Origin: Entamoeba histolytica HM-1:IMSS
Taxonomy: Eukaryota > Evosea > Mastigamoebida > Endamoebidae
Length of the DNA: 41,777 bases
Reading direction: 5' to 3'
NCBI RefSeq assembly: GCF_000208925.1
Contig: NW_001915004.1
Span: forward strand, 1-41,777
The notes below the pieces were generated by a model. It was given only the letters and a program-made list of their open reading frames with translations, was not told the origin of the DNA and searched no databases. The translations under genes and the position numbers were made by a program. Shown piece by piece: positions 28,744 through 36,414 of this stretch (position 1 is the stretch's first letter; every line of letters begins with the position of its first letter).

Positions 28744-29241
28744 ATGAGTTATGATCAATTCGTTGAAATGGACAATGAGGAAAATATCAATAAATTCAAT
28801 GACCAACAAATGATGTATAAAAAATTGCCAAAGAATTTAACTAATCCAAACTCAAAAGAGCTAAAAGGAAATTTACAAAATGGTCAAGAGCTAGGACGTA
28901 TAGTGACATTGAGTGCATCACCTGATATGTTTCAAGAGTACTTAGATAATTTACAAGTGACATATGAAAATTTTGAAAATTATGAAAAGACTGAAACGAA
29001 AGAAATTATGAAAGAAATTCACGCTACAAATAAAAAGAAAGTATGTATGATTATCTTTCTTGTTCTCGGCATTTGTTTTCCTCCATTTTTAGTCTTTAGC
29101 TTGGTTTATATGAGAAAGTATAGAACATCTCAAAAACTGTCATCAATTTATCACATTACATTATTTATTGTATTTGTAGATATTATGCTTTTATTGACAG
29201 TTGTAATGGCTGCAATTTTTTATGGTATAAAAGCGCTCTAG
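28744..29241 (+). CDS. small membrane protein with two C-terminal TM segments
   Basis: This is a 165-residue protein. The N-terminal ~95 residues are hydrophilic and rich in Asn/Glu/Lys, with no signal peptide. Two hydrophobic segments follow near the C-terminus (about 102-122, CMIIFLVLGICFPPFLVFSL; and about 140-162), separated by a basic loop with YMRKYRTSQKLS. The FPP kink in the first segment and the basic loop match a family of small Entamoeba membrane proteins with no known function. Its topology would place both ends in the cytosol. The frame is open further upstream, but the first ATG is at 28744, and a good initiator-like word (GAAATTCATTT) lies just before it. It is divergent from the ICE-containing gene, so the two share a 178-bp regulatory region. 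Confidence 0.75.
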   Translation: MSYDQFVEMDNEENINKFNDQQMMYKKLPKNLTNPNSKELKGNLQNGQELGRIVTLSASPDMFQEYLDNLQVTYENFENYEKTETKEIMKEIHATNKKKVCMIIFLVLGICFPPFLVFSLVYMRKYRTSQKLSSIYHITLFIVFVDIMLLLTVVMAAIFYGIKAL

Positions 29242-29344
29242 TATTACTTAATAAACATAACAAAAGTAAATTGATAAGGTTTGTGTCAGTTTTCATTCAA
29301 TTAAATAGGTTCTTCAAACTGCCACGTTTTGTTATTCAAACAAC

Positions 29345-29578
29345 TTAATTTCCATCATCACCATCTTCAGCAGCCTGTGGAATAACATCCGCTTCATCTT
29401 TCTTGTGCCTAATTCTATAGATAGTCTTACCAATAATTTCTCCAATAGAAATCAAAAGGAATAATGCACAAATACCTAACATAATATATCCAACAACATA
29501 TTCAGCAGTATGGTTTTTATCCTCAGAACTATCAGAAAAGTTTAAATTTGAAGAGCTAGTGAGACCTGGTGTGGACAT
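29345..29578 (-). CDS. small single-pass membrane protein
   Basis: This 77-residue protein has a Ser/Asn/Thr-rich N-terminal segment of ~25 residues, one hydrophobic segment (about 28-50, YVVGYIMLGICALFLLISIGEII), a basic cluster (KTIYRIRHKKDEAD) and an acidic C-terminal tail. The positive-inside rule gives an outside or luminal N-terminus and a cytosolic C-terminus. No family is recognised. It lies convergent with the preceding two-TM protein (103 bp apart), and its ATG at 29578 is the first in frame. The balanced composition in otherwise AT-rich DNA supports a real gene. Confidence 0.65.
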   Translation of the reverse strand: MSTPGLTSSSNLNFSDSSEDKNHTAEYVVGYIMLGICALFLLISIGEIIGKTIYRIRHKKDEADVIPQAAEDGDDGN

Positions 29579-29844
29579 GATTGATTATGAGAAGAATTGT
29601 TTAGATCAATTTTTATGCTTCTTTTTATTCTTCTTTCCTTCTATTTTTTTATTTTTTGTGGATTATTATTTTTGTGTTATTTGAACTTATAATTCTTGGT
29701 TTGGTAGAACTTTTTAAAGGTTCTTCGTTTGCAATCACAAGATAAAACACAATTTTTACTCTTTCCAAAAATTAAAACAAAAAATGAATCAGGAGTAGAA
29801 GTTTTTATAACCTTTTTTATTATATTGAAACTAAAAAACTGATA

Positions 29845-32529
29845 ATGAATAAGTCTCGTAGATCTACCACATTTATTCCTAATCCTAGAGACCCAGACCA
29901 ACCTATTCCAGAGAGTCAACTAAGTTTTGAGGAAAATATTCCAGAAGGCTCTTCATCAAATGGCGGGTCTACTTATTTAAGTAGACAAACACTAACACCA
30001 AGAATTGAAAAGGAAAATACGGAAATACAAATTGTTGGTACATGTCCATATTATGTAGAAACTCAAGGGGCACGTGATGTCTTTGTTGCTGGTAATAGAA
30101 TTTTTTATATTTGTGATGACCATGTTTATTATTCATCACCAGAAAATCCTAACCCATCACCAACTTTTGGGATAAGTAGAAGTTCAAACTATATTTGTCA
30201 AGGCCCAGATTCATTTTATTTTATTCATAAAGGTAAAATTGGGAAAGGGAAAGATAAGAAATATTCTAATGTAGAAGGAATTGTTGCTCCAGAAGAAATA
30301 ACTGGAAATGATAAAGAAGTTTTTATTCTTGATAGATTTGGGGAATGTTATCAATTAACGAAAGGACAAAAGAAAAGATTTGGATATTCTGAAAGGATTG
30401 TGAGGATTTCAGTTCAAAATGAATTAAAAGGAACGTTGTTAGAAAGTGGAAGAATATATTCAAATCCAAAATTCTCACCAAAGTCATTATTTATTGATAT
30501 AGCAGGAACCAAGCAACTATGGGGATTAAAATCAAATGGAGAAGTAGAAAATTGCGATGGTGTAGTTGTCCCACATAAAATGTTAAGAATATATTCTGGA
30601 TTTTATGATATTTATGGTGAAGATGAAGAATTTAAAGTTTGTGTCTTAAAGAAAGAAGGAGAAGGAGAAAAACTTAAATATTATTGGGACGTTCTTGGTC
30701 CTTGTGAAGGAAGAAATATGACTGCAGGTAATGGATTTATATTAGTAGGAAGACAACCTGAGTGTAGTAAATTTGGTTCAATAATCATTAAAACAAGAAG
30801 ACTAGTCAATCAAATTGAAGCATTAAATGAGTATTATTATAATCCTATTATGGCTGCAGAGACTATTGGAGAGAAATCTAAATCAGGTCGTAGGTCATTA
30901 AAACGAACAGGGTCTTGTGCAGAACTTCAACCATCATTAAATGTTTCATTAGAACCTATTATTAAAGAATTAAAAATTTTAATTCCTAAATTAAACTCAC
31001 TTAATGCCATTCTTACACGACAATATTCTTGTTTTTATAGATCTGACACTTATGGAGAAAAACTTTATAGATTTTTTGATGACACAGTCTTAAATTTTAT
31101 TTCACTTGCACAACACTTTGCTGCGTTTCATGAGAAATCACCACAATGGTATACTTCATTAATTAATCCATGGAAACAATATGAAGACAAAATCCCATCT
31201 GAAATTAGTAAGAAAGTCTTTGAACGTAGAAGTGATATTCTTTCTGTAGTTTTTTCACCACTCAGATATATTTCTGAAATTACTACTCTTTTAAAAAGTA
31301 TGAAAATAGGATTAAACAAAGGTACCGAAGAATATATGTGGAATAAGAAGTTAACTGAATATTTAGAAGATCTGTTAGATAGAATGAATGAAGAAACAAA
31401 GATAGGAGAGCCATTAACATGGTCTTCATGGTTTTCTAATGAAAAAGGTAGAATTGTAATGAATTCTGGAACTATTGAAGAATTTACAAATTTACTTCAA
31501 ACAGAAATACCTTTTGATCCAGAAATGCGAGATGTATTTGTTAATACTATCACATTATTTGAACCTATTGATGGTGTAATACAAAAATTAATTCCTAGAA
31601 AACCAAATGACTCTATATCAAAACAAGCAACAAAAAATATTTTAATTACTCTCCAAAAATGGTTAATGGAAGATCCATTTCAATTTACTCGAGTTGAAGG
31701 TACTCTTAGTCGTATTCAATCTTTCTTAAAGATTGGGAAAAAAGATGTTAATGAGTCATTGAAAAAAGAAGTAACAATTATGTTAGAAAATGCTCGTAAA
31801 TTAAAAAATTCACCAATTTATGAACCAATAACACAAATGTTTACATTCTCATCAAGAGATTTTTGTACAGGATTTAATGACCATATTTATTTCAGTGATA
31901 TGATGACTTATGTTCATACCGTTCTTTTTTCAAGAATTACGGAAGCAGAGATTGTTCAATTCTTTACTAAAAAACCTACTGCAACTCCAAATATTAAATT
32001 TATGACAACATCTTTCAATTGGCTTTCAGAAACACTTTCTTCAATGATTAAAGATTGTTCAATGAGTTTTCAATCTGCTTTCTTCAATTTTATAATGAAA
32101 ACAGCTGAACGTTTTTATGAACAAAGAAATTTCTTTGGGTTATGTGCTATTGTATTTGCCCTTCATAAAATTCAAGACTTCGATTATCTAAAAAGTAATC
32201 TTTCTAAAGAAACTCAAGTCTCTATTGAAAAATTTGATGTTCTTTGTTCTTTTAATGATAACTATAAAGCTCTTAGAACAGAAATTTCTAAGTCTCAAAC
32301 TCCATTAATTCCATTTATTGGTATTTTAACAAAAGACCTTCTTGTCGGTGATGAAATGTATGCTTCCTTTATTGCTAAGTCAGGTCATTTTAATTTCAAC
32401 AAGTTACGGGCTATCCATCATATTGCACAACAATATCTTCACTATCAAAATCAAAACCCATCCATTCCAACAAATGTCCCTGCTGAACTTTTTGATAAGA
32501 TCAAACTGATTCATGGTATTAATAATTGA
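29845..32529 (+). CDS. RasGEF-domain protein with N-terminal propeller-like region and a degenerate DH-like middle
   Basis: The 894-residue protein ends in a Cdc25-type RasGEF domain at about 655-890. It shows the family landmarks: helices around FNDHIYFSDMMTYVHTVLF, the FNWLS...FQSAFFNFIMKTAERFYEQRNFFGLCAIVFAL block, NYKALRTEI and PLIPFIGILTKDLLVGDE. It should load GTP onto a Ras or Rap protein. Residues about 60-340 form short beta-like repeats (FVAGNRIFYICDDHVYY, LWGLKSNGEVENC), resembling a worn RCC1/beta-propeller. Residues about 360-510 are helical and are placed like a Dbl-homology RhoGEF domain, but I cannot confirm one. Entamoeba has several proteins combining Rho- and Ras-type exchange modules. 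The ATG at 29845 is preceded by A-rich leader; no intron is needed. It is convergent with the permease gene 53 bp away. Confidence 0.82.
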   Translation: MNKSRRSTTFIPNPRDPDQPIPESQLSFEENIPEGSSSNGGSTYLSRQTLTPRIEKENTEIQIVGTCPYYVETQGARDVFVAGNRIFYICDDHVYYSSPENPNPSPTFGISRSSNYICQGPDSFYFIHKGKIGKGKDKKYSNVEGIVAPEEITGNDKEVFILDRFGECYQLTKGQKKRFGYSERIVRISVQNELKGTLLESGRIYSNPKFSPKSLFIDIAGTKQLWGLKSNGEVENCDGVVVPHKMLRIYSGFYDIYGEDEEFKVCVLKKEGEGEKLKYYWDVLGPCEGRNMTAGNGFILVGRQPECSKFGSIIIKTRRLVNQIEALNEYYYNPIMAAETIGEKSKSGRRSLKRTGSCAELQPSLNVSLEPIIKELKILIPKLNSLNAILTRQYSCFYRSDTYGEKLYRFFDDTVLNFISLAQHFAAFHEKSPQWYTSLINPWKQYEDKIPSEISKKVFERRSDILSVVFSPLRYISEITTLLKSMKIGLNKGTEEYMWNKKLTEYLEDLLDRMNEETKIGEPLTWSSWFSNEKGRIVMNSGTIEEFTNLLQTEIPFDPEMRDVFVNTITLFEPIDGVIQKLIPRKPNDSISKQATKNILITLQKWLMEDPFQFTRVEGTLSRIQSFLKIGKKDVNESLKKEVTIMLENARKLKNSPIYEPITQMFTFSSRDFCTGFNDHIYFSDMMTYVHTVLFSRITEAEIVQFFTKKPTATPNIKFMTTSFNWLSETLSSMIKDCSMSFQSAFFNFIMKTAERFYEQRNFFGLCAIVFALHKIQDFDYLKSNLSKETQVSIEKFDVLCSFNDNYKALRTEISKSQTPLIPFIGILTKDLLVGDEMYASFIAKSGHFNFNKLRAIHHIAQQYLHYQNQNPSIPTNVPAELFDKIKLIHGINN

Positions 32530-32582
32530 AATTTTTCATTTGAGAAAAAGAAGTTAATTATTATCTCTATCATTCTAAAGAA

Positions 32583-33947
32583 TCACACCAAAGACTTAAA
32601 AACGTTATATAACACAAAAGTTGTAGATATAATTGAAAGAATAGAACAAATGACAAAGACAATCACAACGATGGTTGTTGTAGAATACCATGAATAAAAT
32701 CTATTCTTTAATGCTTCTATACCATTTCTTGCAACTGATATTCTACGAGAAGCTAATACAAATGCACAAGGAAAAACATAACTGAGAATAAAAGCGACTA
32801 TACCTGTTAAACTTGCTATTGTTTTAACGCTCCCAACAAGACAAGCTAAAGCAAATGGTGGAAAGACAGCACAAGATATAATTGCATATTTTCTCCATTT
32901 ACCACCATATGATTTAGGAAGAGTAGAAGAAATGTTTGTTGCAAGGGTATAACAAACAAGAGGATATTCATTGAGGATATTAACAATTGGGAATATAAGA
33001 ATAGCATATCGAATAATATAACCAATGACTGTTGGATTTCCAATACCAAACCCACCATTTCTACCAGTATAATACTCATAATTAATTGTTACTGGATTTG
33101 TTGAAGATGCAGTAAATACTGAAGCACATAAAGCACCAACCAAAATATAAATTATCCCTGAAATTAATGACCCAATAATTGTAACTAAACCAACTTGTTT
33201 TTTATTTCCAACTGGTTGTAACGCATCAGGTAAACATGATTGAAGACTGAATGCAACAGAGATATGAGTAAATAAAATACCAAAATTTCCCCATTTCCAT
33301 TCATTTGTCCATGCTGTATCTATTTTATGATTACCAAGTTGTACTGGACCATGGAATAATTGTATTGTTATAGTAATTAATAAAATACTAAACATAATTA
33401 TTCTATAAAATGCCATAAACAATTGAAGAAATCCTTGTTGAGATAAATTAACATAAGCTAAAGGAACAGTAAGAACCATAAATACAGCAACACAAATGTA
33501 ATATGATAAATTACAATGTGAATTCCATGTTTGAGTATCACACATTTGTGGTTGATTTTTAAATAACCAATACATTGTCATTAATGTATTACTTCCAGTA
33601 GCAACATATCCCCAAAGATAACAATAATTAACAACAATAATTAAAATACTTGTTAATATTTTTCCTTGTTTGGAATGCCACATTCCTGATATTAAAGTAA
33701 AGTCATAAATTTCTTGATCTAATTCATCACTATTTGTTTTTCTTTTACATGTTCTTGTCATTGCTTCAATGGTATACATAGATGTAATTAGTGTTAATAA
33801 TAACATTACACTTGTTAATATCATTGATAATGGTAATCCTCCAGAATAAAATGAAAATGGTAATCCAAAGACACCTACACCAATACTGTAATTAATAATT
33901 ATTCCAATACTAGCAATAAATGAATATCCTTTTTGTATTTTTTCCAT
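32583..33947 (-). CDS. amino acid transporter, AAAP/AAT family
   Basis: The 454-residue integral membrane protein has about eleven hydrophobic segments, with N-terminal GIIINYSIGVGVFGLPFSFYSGG, the TM1 pattern of amino acid/auxin permeases (a Gly-rich break and LP). A short cytosolic N-terminus (MEKIQKGYSF) and loops with NYCYLWGYVATGSNTL and CLPDALQPVGNKKQ fit the family. It is expected to co-transport neutral amino acids with protons or sodium at the plasma membrane or endo-lysosomes; the substrate cannot be read from sequence. The ATG at 33947 gives a length normal for AAAP transporters. Next on the same strand, 157 bp upstream, is the lipase gene. Confidence 0.88.
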   Translation of the reverse strand: MEKIQKGYSFIASIGIIINYSIGVGVFGLPFSFYSGGLPLSMILTSVMLLLTLITSMYTIEAMTRTCKRKTNSDELDQEIYDFTLISGMWHSKQGKILTSILIIVVNYCYLWGYVATGSNTLMTMYWLFKNQPQMCDTQTWNSHCNLSYYICVAVFMVLTVPLAYVNLSQQGFLQLFMAFYRIIMFSILLITITIQLFHGPVQLGNHKIDTAWTNEWKWGNFGILFTHISVAFSLQSCLPDALQPVGNKKQVGLVTIIGSLISGIIYILVGALCASVFTASSTNPVTINYEYYTGRNGGFGIGNPTVIGYIIRYAILIFPIVNILNEYPLVCYTLATNISSTLPKSYGGKWRKYAIISCAVFPPFALACLVGSVKTIASLTGIVAFILSYVFPCAFVLASRRISVARNGIEALKNRFYSWYSTTTIVVIVFVICSILSIISTTFVLYNVFKSLV

Positions 33948-34104
33948 TGATGGATATGATGGATAATAATAAATAATAAATGAGAAAATAGATAAAATAT
34001 GAAAATTATTTCTTAGTTTGTTTCAAAATAAAAACAAAAAAGGAATATATAAATATTAACAATGAATAAAAACAATATCTATGTAAGTAATGTATTATTT
34101 TTTA

Positions 34105-35406
34105 TTATACCATTTCAAGACATTGTTCAAATAATTTCTTTCTATCTTCTTCAATTTCTTCATTTGTCATTTGTTTGTACAATTTTGTTGTTGCAATAAT
34201 ATAATTTGTAGGTAAATGATCAGCAATCATACTATTCGATACTTTAATCTCCCCAAATACATTATTTGCCACTAACTGAAGAGAAAACATATTGTTTGGC
34301 TCTCTTAGTATTTGGTACACTTCTCCACCTGGAAGAAGAGGTTGTGGAGAAATTATAACGTCAATAGAATCATCAATTGGTTTCTCATATTCTTCAACAA
34401 GTTGTCTTGCTGCTTCACTTGTTTTCATTCCTTGTGATAGTTTAGCTATATATTTAATATAATCAAAACCAACTTGTTCAAGCACTTTATTCATTCGTTT
34501 AATAAGACGTTTGCATGAATTTAGAGATAATGATGGAACAACGTCATAATCAAAAACAATTGATGTGACCAATTCATTTACTTCTGGCATCATTGCTATG
34601 TTTTCACTTAATGTAGCAGCAGGTGCAAATCCATAACAATGAATATTCCATTCAGGTTTTTGTTCATTTAAAAATAGAGTAATTAATGTAGCAATTCCTC
34701 CTCCAAGAGAATGTCCTGTAATAATTAAATCTAGATTTGGATATTCATTTCTTGCTTTTTCTAATGAAGGAAATACATATTTTAATGTTTCTTGTGCTGT
34801 TTTATACATTCCAGTATGGACAATACCTTCTTCTTCTTTGTATGTAAAAGGAGAGCCATATAATATCATATCACTAACAATGTCATTGACAGAAAAAGTT
34901 CCTCGTATACAAAGTATTAATGAATGTAATGACGGATCAAGAGCAAGATAATATGATGCAACAAATAATGGTGGAGATGTGACTAAACTCAATAACATAT
35001 TTGGATAAATCCCTGCTCTACTACAAATCGCTGCAATTTCTATTTCTTCTGGACTATATCCTTTAGCTTCTTTATTACATTCTTCTTCATTAACTAATGT
35101 ATATGTAGAATCATGTTTGCTTCCATATGCTGCTGTTACATGTCGAGAAAGTTTCATGATAAGATAATAAAAATCTTTATTTTTGATTATTGGTACGTCA
35201 TGAATGTCTGGTTTTGGAAGTCCTTCTAATAAAAGAAGTCCACAAAGTGAACTAATGGCATCAACACCAAATTCTTTATTTAATAATTCTAATACTTCTC
35301 CATATGCAGATGCATATACCCCAATACTTTGAGAAAGAGACTCTTTGATGGAGTCTGTTATTTTTTGGAAAAGTCCTTGTTCATTTGGTTGTGTTGGTTT
35401 GTTCAT
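34105..35406 (-). CDS. class 3 lipase (diacylglycerol-lipase-like alpha/beta hydrolase)
   Basis: The 433-residue protein has an alpha/beta hydrolase core from about residue 125. The strand/turn LILCIRGTFSVNDIVSDM is the oxyanion region of class 3 lipases, the nucleophile elbow is GHSLGGG with Ser233, the acid is probably Asp288 in FDYDVVPSL, and His397 lies in MIADHLPTNYI. These are in the order and spacing of sn-1 diacylglycerol lipases and related enzymes. Residues 1-120 are a helical, family-specific extension. There is no signal peptide or TM segment, so it should act in the cytosol or on membrane surfaces, hydrolysing acylglycerols or phospholipids. The start at 35406 is the only ATG near the 5' end. 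It is divergent from a small doubtful ORF. Confidence 0.88.
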   Translation of the reverse strand: MNKPTQPNEQGLFQKITDSIKESLSQSIGVYASAYGEVLELLNKEFGVDAISSLCGLLLLEGLPKPDIHDVPIIKNKDFYYLIMKLSRHVTAAYGSKHDSTYTLVNEEECNKEAKGYSPEEIEIAAICSRAGIYPNMLLSLVTSPPLFVASYYLALDPSLHSLILCIRGTFSVNDIVSDMILYGSPFTYKEEEGIVHTGMYKTAQETLKYVFPSLEKARNEYPNLDLIITGHSLGGGIATLITLFLNEQKPEWNIHCYGFAPAATLSENIAMMPEVNELVTSIVFDYDVVPSLSLNSCKRLIKRMNKVLEQVGFDYIKYIAKLSQGMKTSEAARQLVEEYEKPIDDSIDVIISPQPLLPGGEVYQILREPNNMFSLQLVANNVFGEIKVSNSMIADHLPTNYIIATTKLYKQMTNEEIEEDRKKLFEQCLEMV

Positions 35407-35536
35407 TAAAAATAAATAGGTTTGTACAATCTAAATATCCTTTATTTCCCTTCTAAACTTGTCTTTTTTGTTTCTTCATTTTTGTCTTTGCTTTAAACTT
35501 CATTTTGTGTTTCGATTAGTTTGTAGTATAACCAGA

Positions 35537-35749
35537 ATGACGTGTATCGACAAAATCAATAATTGTCAAGATGTTATTAAGAAATTAAAAAGTTCTTGTC
35601 AACTGTCGAAAAACAAAGTTGATTTTTCATTTCATTATGTTATTACATATTGTATGGTGATAGAGAAATGGATTGTTCAAAATAAAACACCTAAACTAAG
35701 AAAGAAATTACAAATTCATTCCTTAACACTTCAATATAATTCTCAATAA
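35537..35749 (+). CDS. possible small protein, 70 residues
   Basis: From the first ATG in an open frame, the protein is basic, with a helix-like middle (CQDVIKKLKSSCQLSKNKVDF), aromatic/hydrophobic FHYVITYCMVIEKWIV and a Lys/Arg-rich C-terminal segment. No signal peptide, membrane segment or known domain is seen. The sequence is less low-complexity than the chance frames nearby, which is the main support. The frame is open upstream of the ATG to about 35459 with no better start. It could be a real small gene, the 3' exon of a gene with an undetected intron (a GTTTGT lies 19 bp before the ATG), or noise. It is divergent from the lipase gene across 130 bp. Confidence 0.4.
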   Translation: MTCIDKINNCQDVIKKLKSSCQLSKNKVDFSFHYVITYCMVIEKWIVQNKTPKLRKKLQIHSLTLQYNSQ

Positions 35750-36268
35750 ATAGAATAAAATATAAATAAAATGAACATTTAAGACTAATACATATTTCTC
35801 ATAACAATATCTCTATTTCTTGTGAGAAAAACAAATCACAGAATGCAGAAGTCACTACCTATGACAAGGCATAAATATCCAAAAAGAAATTGGTTTAGTT
35901 GTCAAAGAAGTTACTTTGAAATACATAGAAATGATTCTTTTATATTCTTAACCAAACCTTTATTTTCGATCTAAATAGTGTAAGAAACAATCAGGTTAAT
36001 TGAATAAATTGGATTTGCTTTGTATTGGAATTAAGAAAAAAACAAAAAGAACGTTATAAGAATGAAATAAATATAAGAGTGTCATTAGAATAATATGTTA
36101 TTCTCAATGAAAATTATTTAAATAATAACTTAACATTTATCAATAGATTTAGACTCTTATTAATAAAACAATTTAATTACTCATTTATTTTGAGTGTTTG
36201 ATAATCATTCATTCTCATTCCTTCATTTCATCATTGTCATTTTTGCTGTTAATTATGTTATTATTAGT
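35750..36268. other. intergenic region upstream of clpB
   Basis: This is mostly AT-rich sequence. A 43-codon frame at 35843-35974 has ordinary amino acid composition but no promoter signal or homology I can name, so I do not call it a gene. The distal part leads into the doubled motifs of the clpB upstream region. Confidence 0.5.
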
Positions 36269-36276
36269 TTATATAA

Positions 36277-36359
36277 ATCCACGTTGATCCACGTATACAT
36301 GAATACATGAATAAGAAAGTGTGAATAACAGCCAACACATCAATAAGCCAACACATCAA
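36277..36359 (+). promoter_or_regulatory. three doubled sequence motifs upstream of clpB
   Basis: Three different words each occur twice in close succession: ATCCACGT at 36277-36284 and 36287-36294 (10-bp period), ATACATGA at 36295-36302 and 36303-36310 (direct tandem), and AGCCAACACATCAA at 36330-36343 and 36346-36359 (16-bp period). All lie within 100 bp upstream of the TATA box. Paired sites of this kind suggest dimeric or cooperative binding. Alternating GAA/TTC heat-shock elements are not evident. Confidence 0.5.
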
Positions 36360-36368
36360 CCATACTGA

Positions 36369-36378
36369 GTATTTAAAG
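36369..36378 (+). promoter_or_regulatory. TATA box of clpB
   Basis: GTATTTAAAG is a perfect match to the Entamoeba TATA consensus. It lies 37 bp before the ATG at 36415 and is followed by a GAAC-like word (GGAACTTGAAG). Confidence 0.75.
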
Positions 36379-36414
36379 GAACTTGAAGAAATAATTAGCA
36401 TTTAGAAATAAGGT

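Noticed and set aside
35843..35974. 43-codon frame between the lipase and clpB genes
   Set aside because: Ordinary composition but very short, with no promoter, homology or neighbouring exon to support it.
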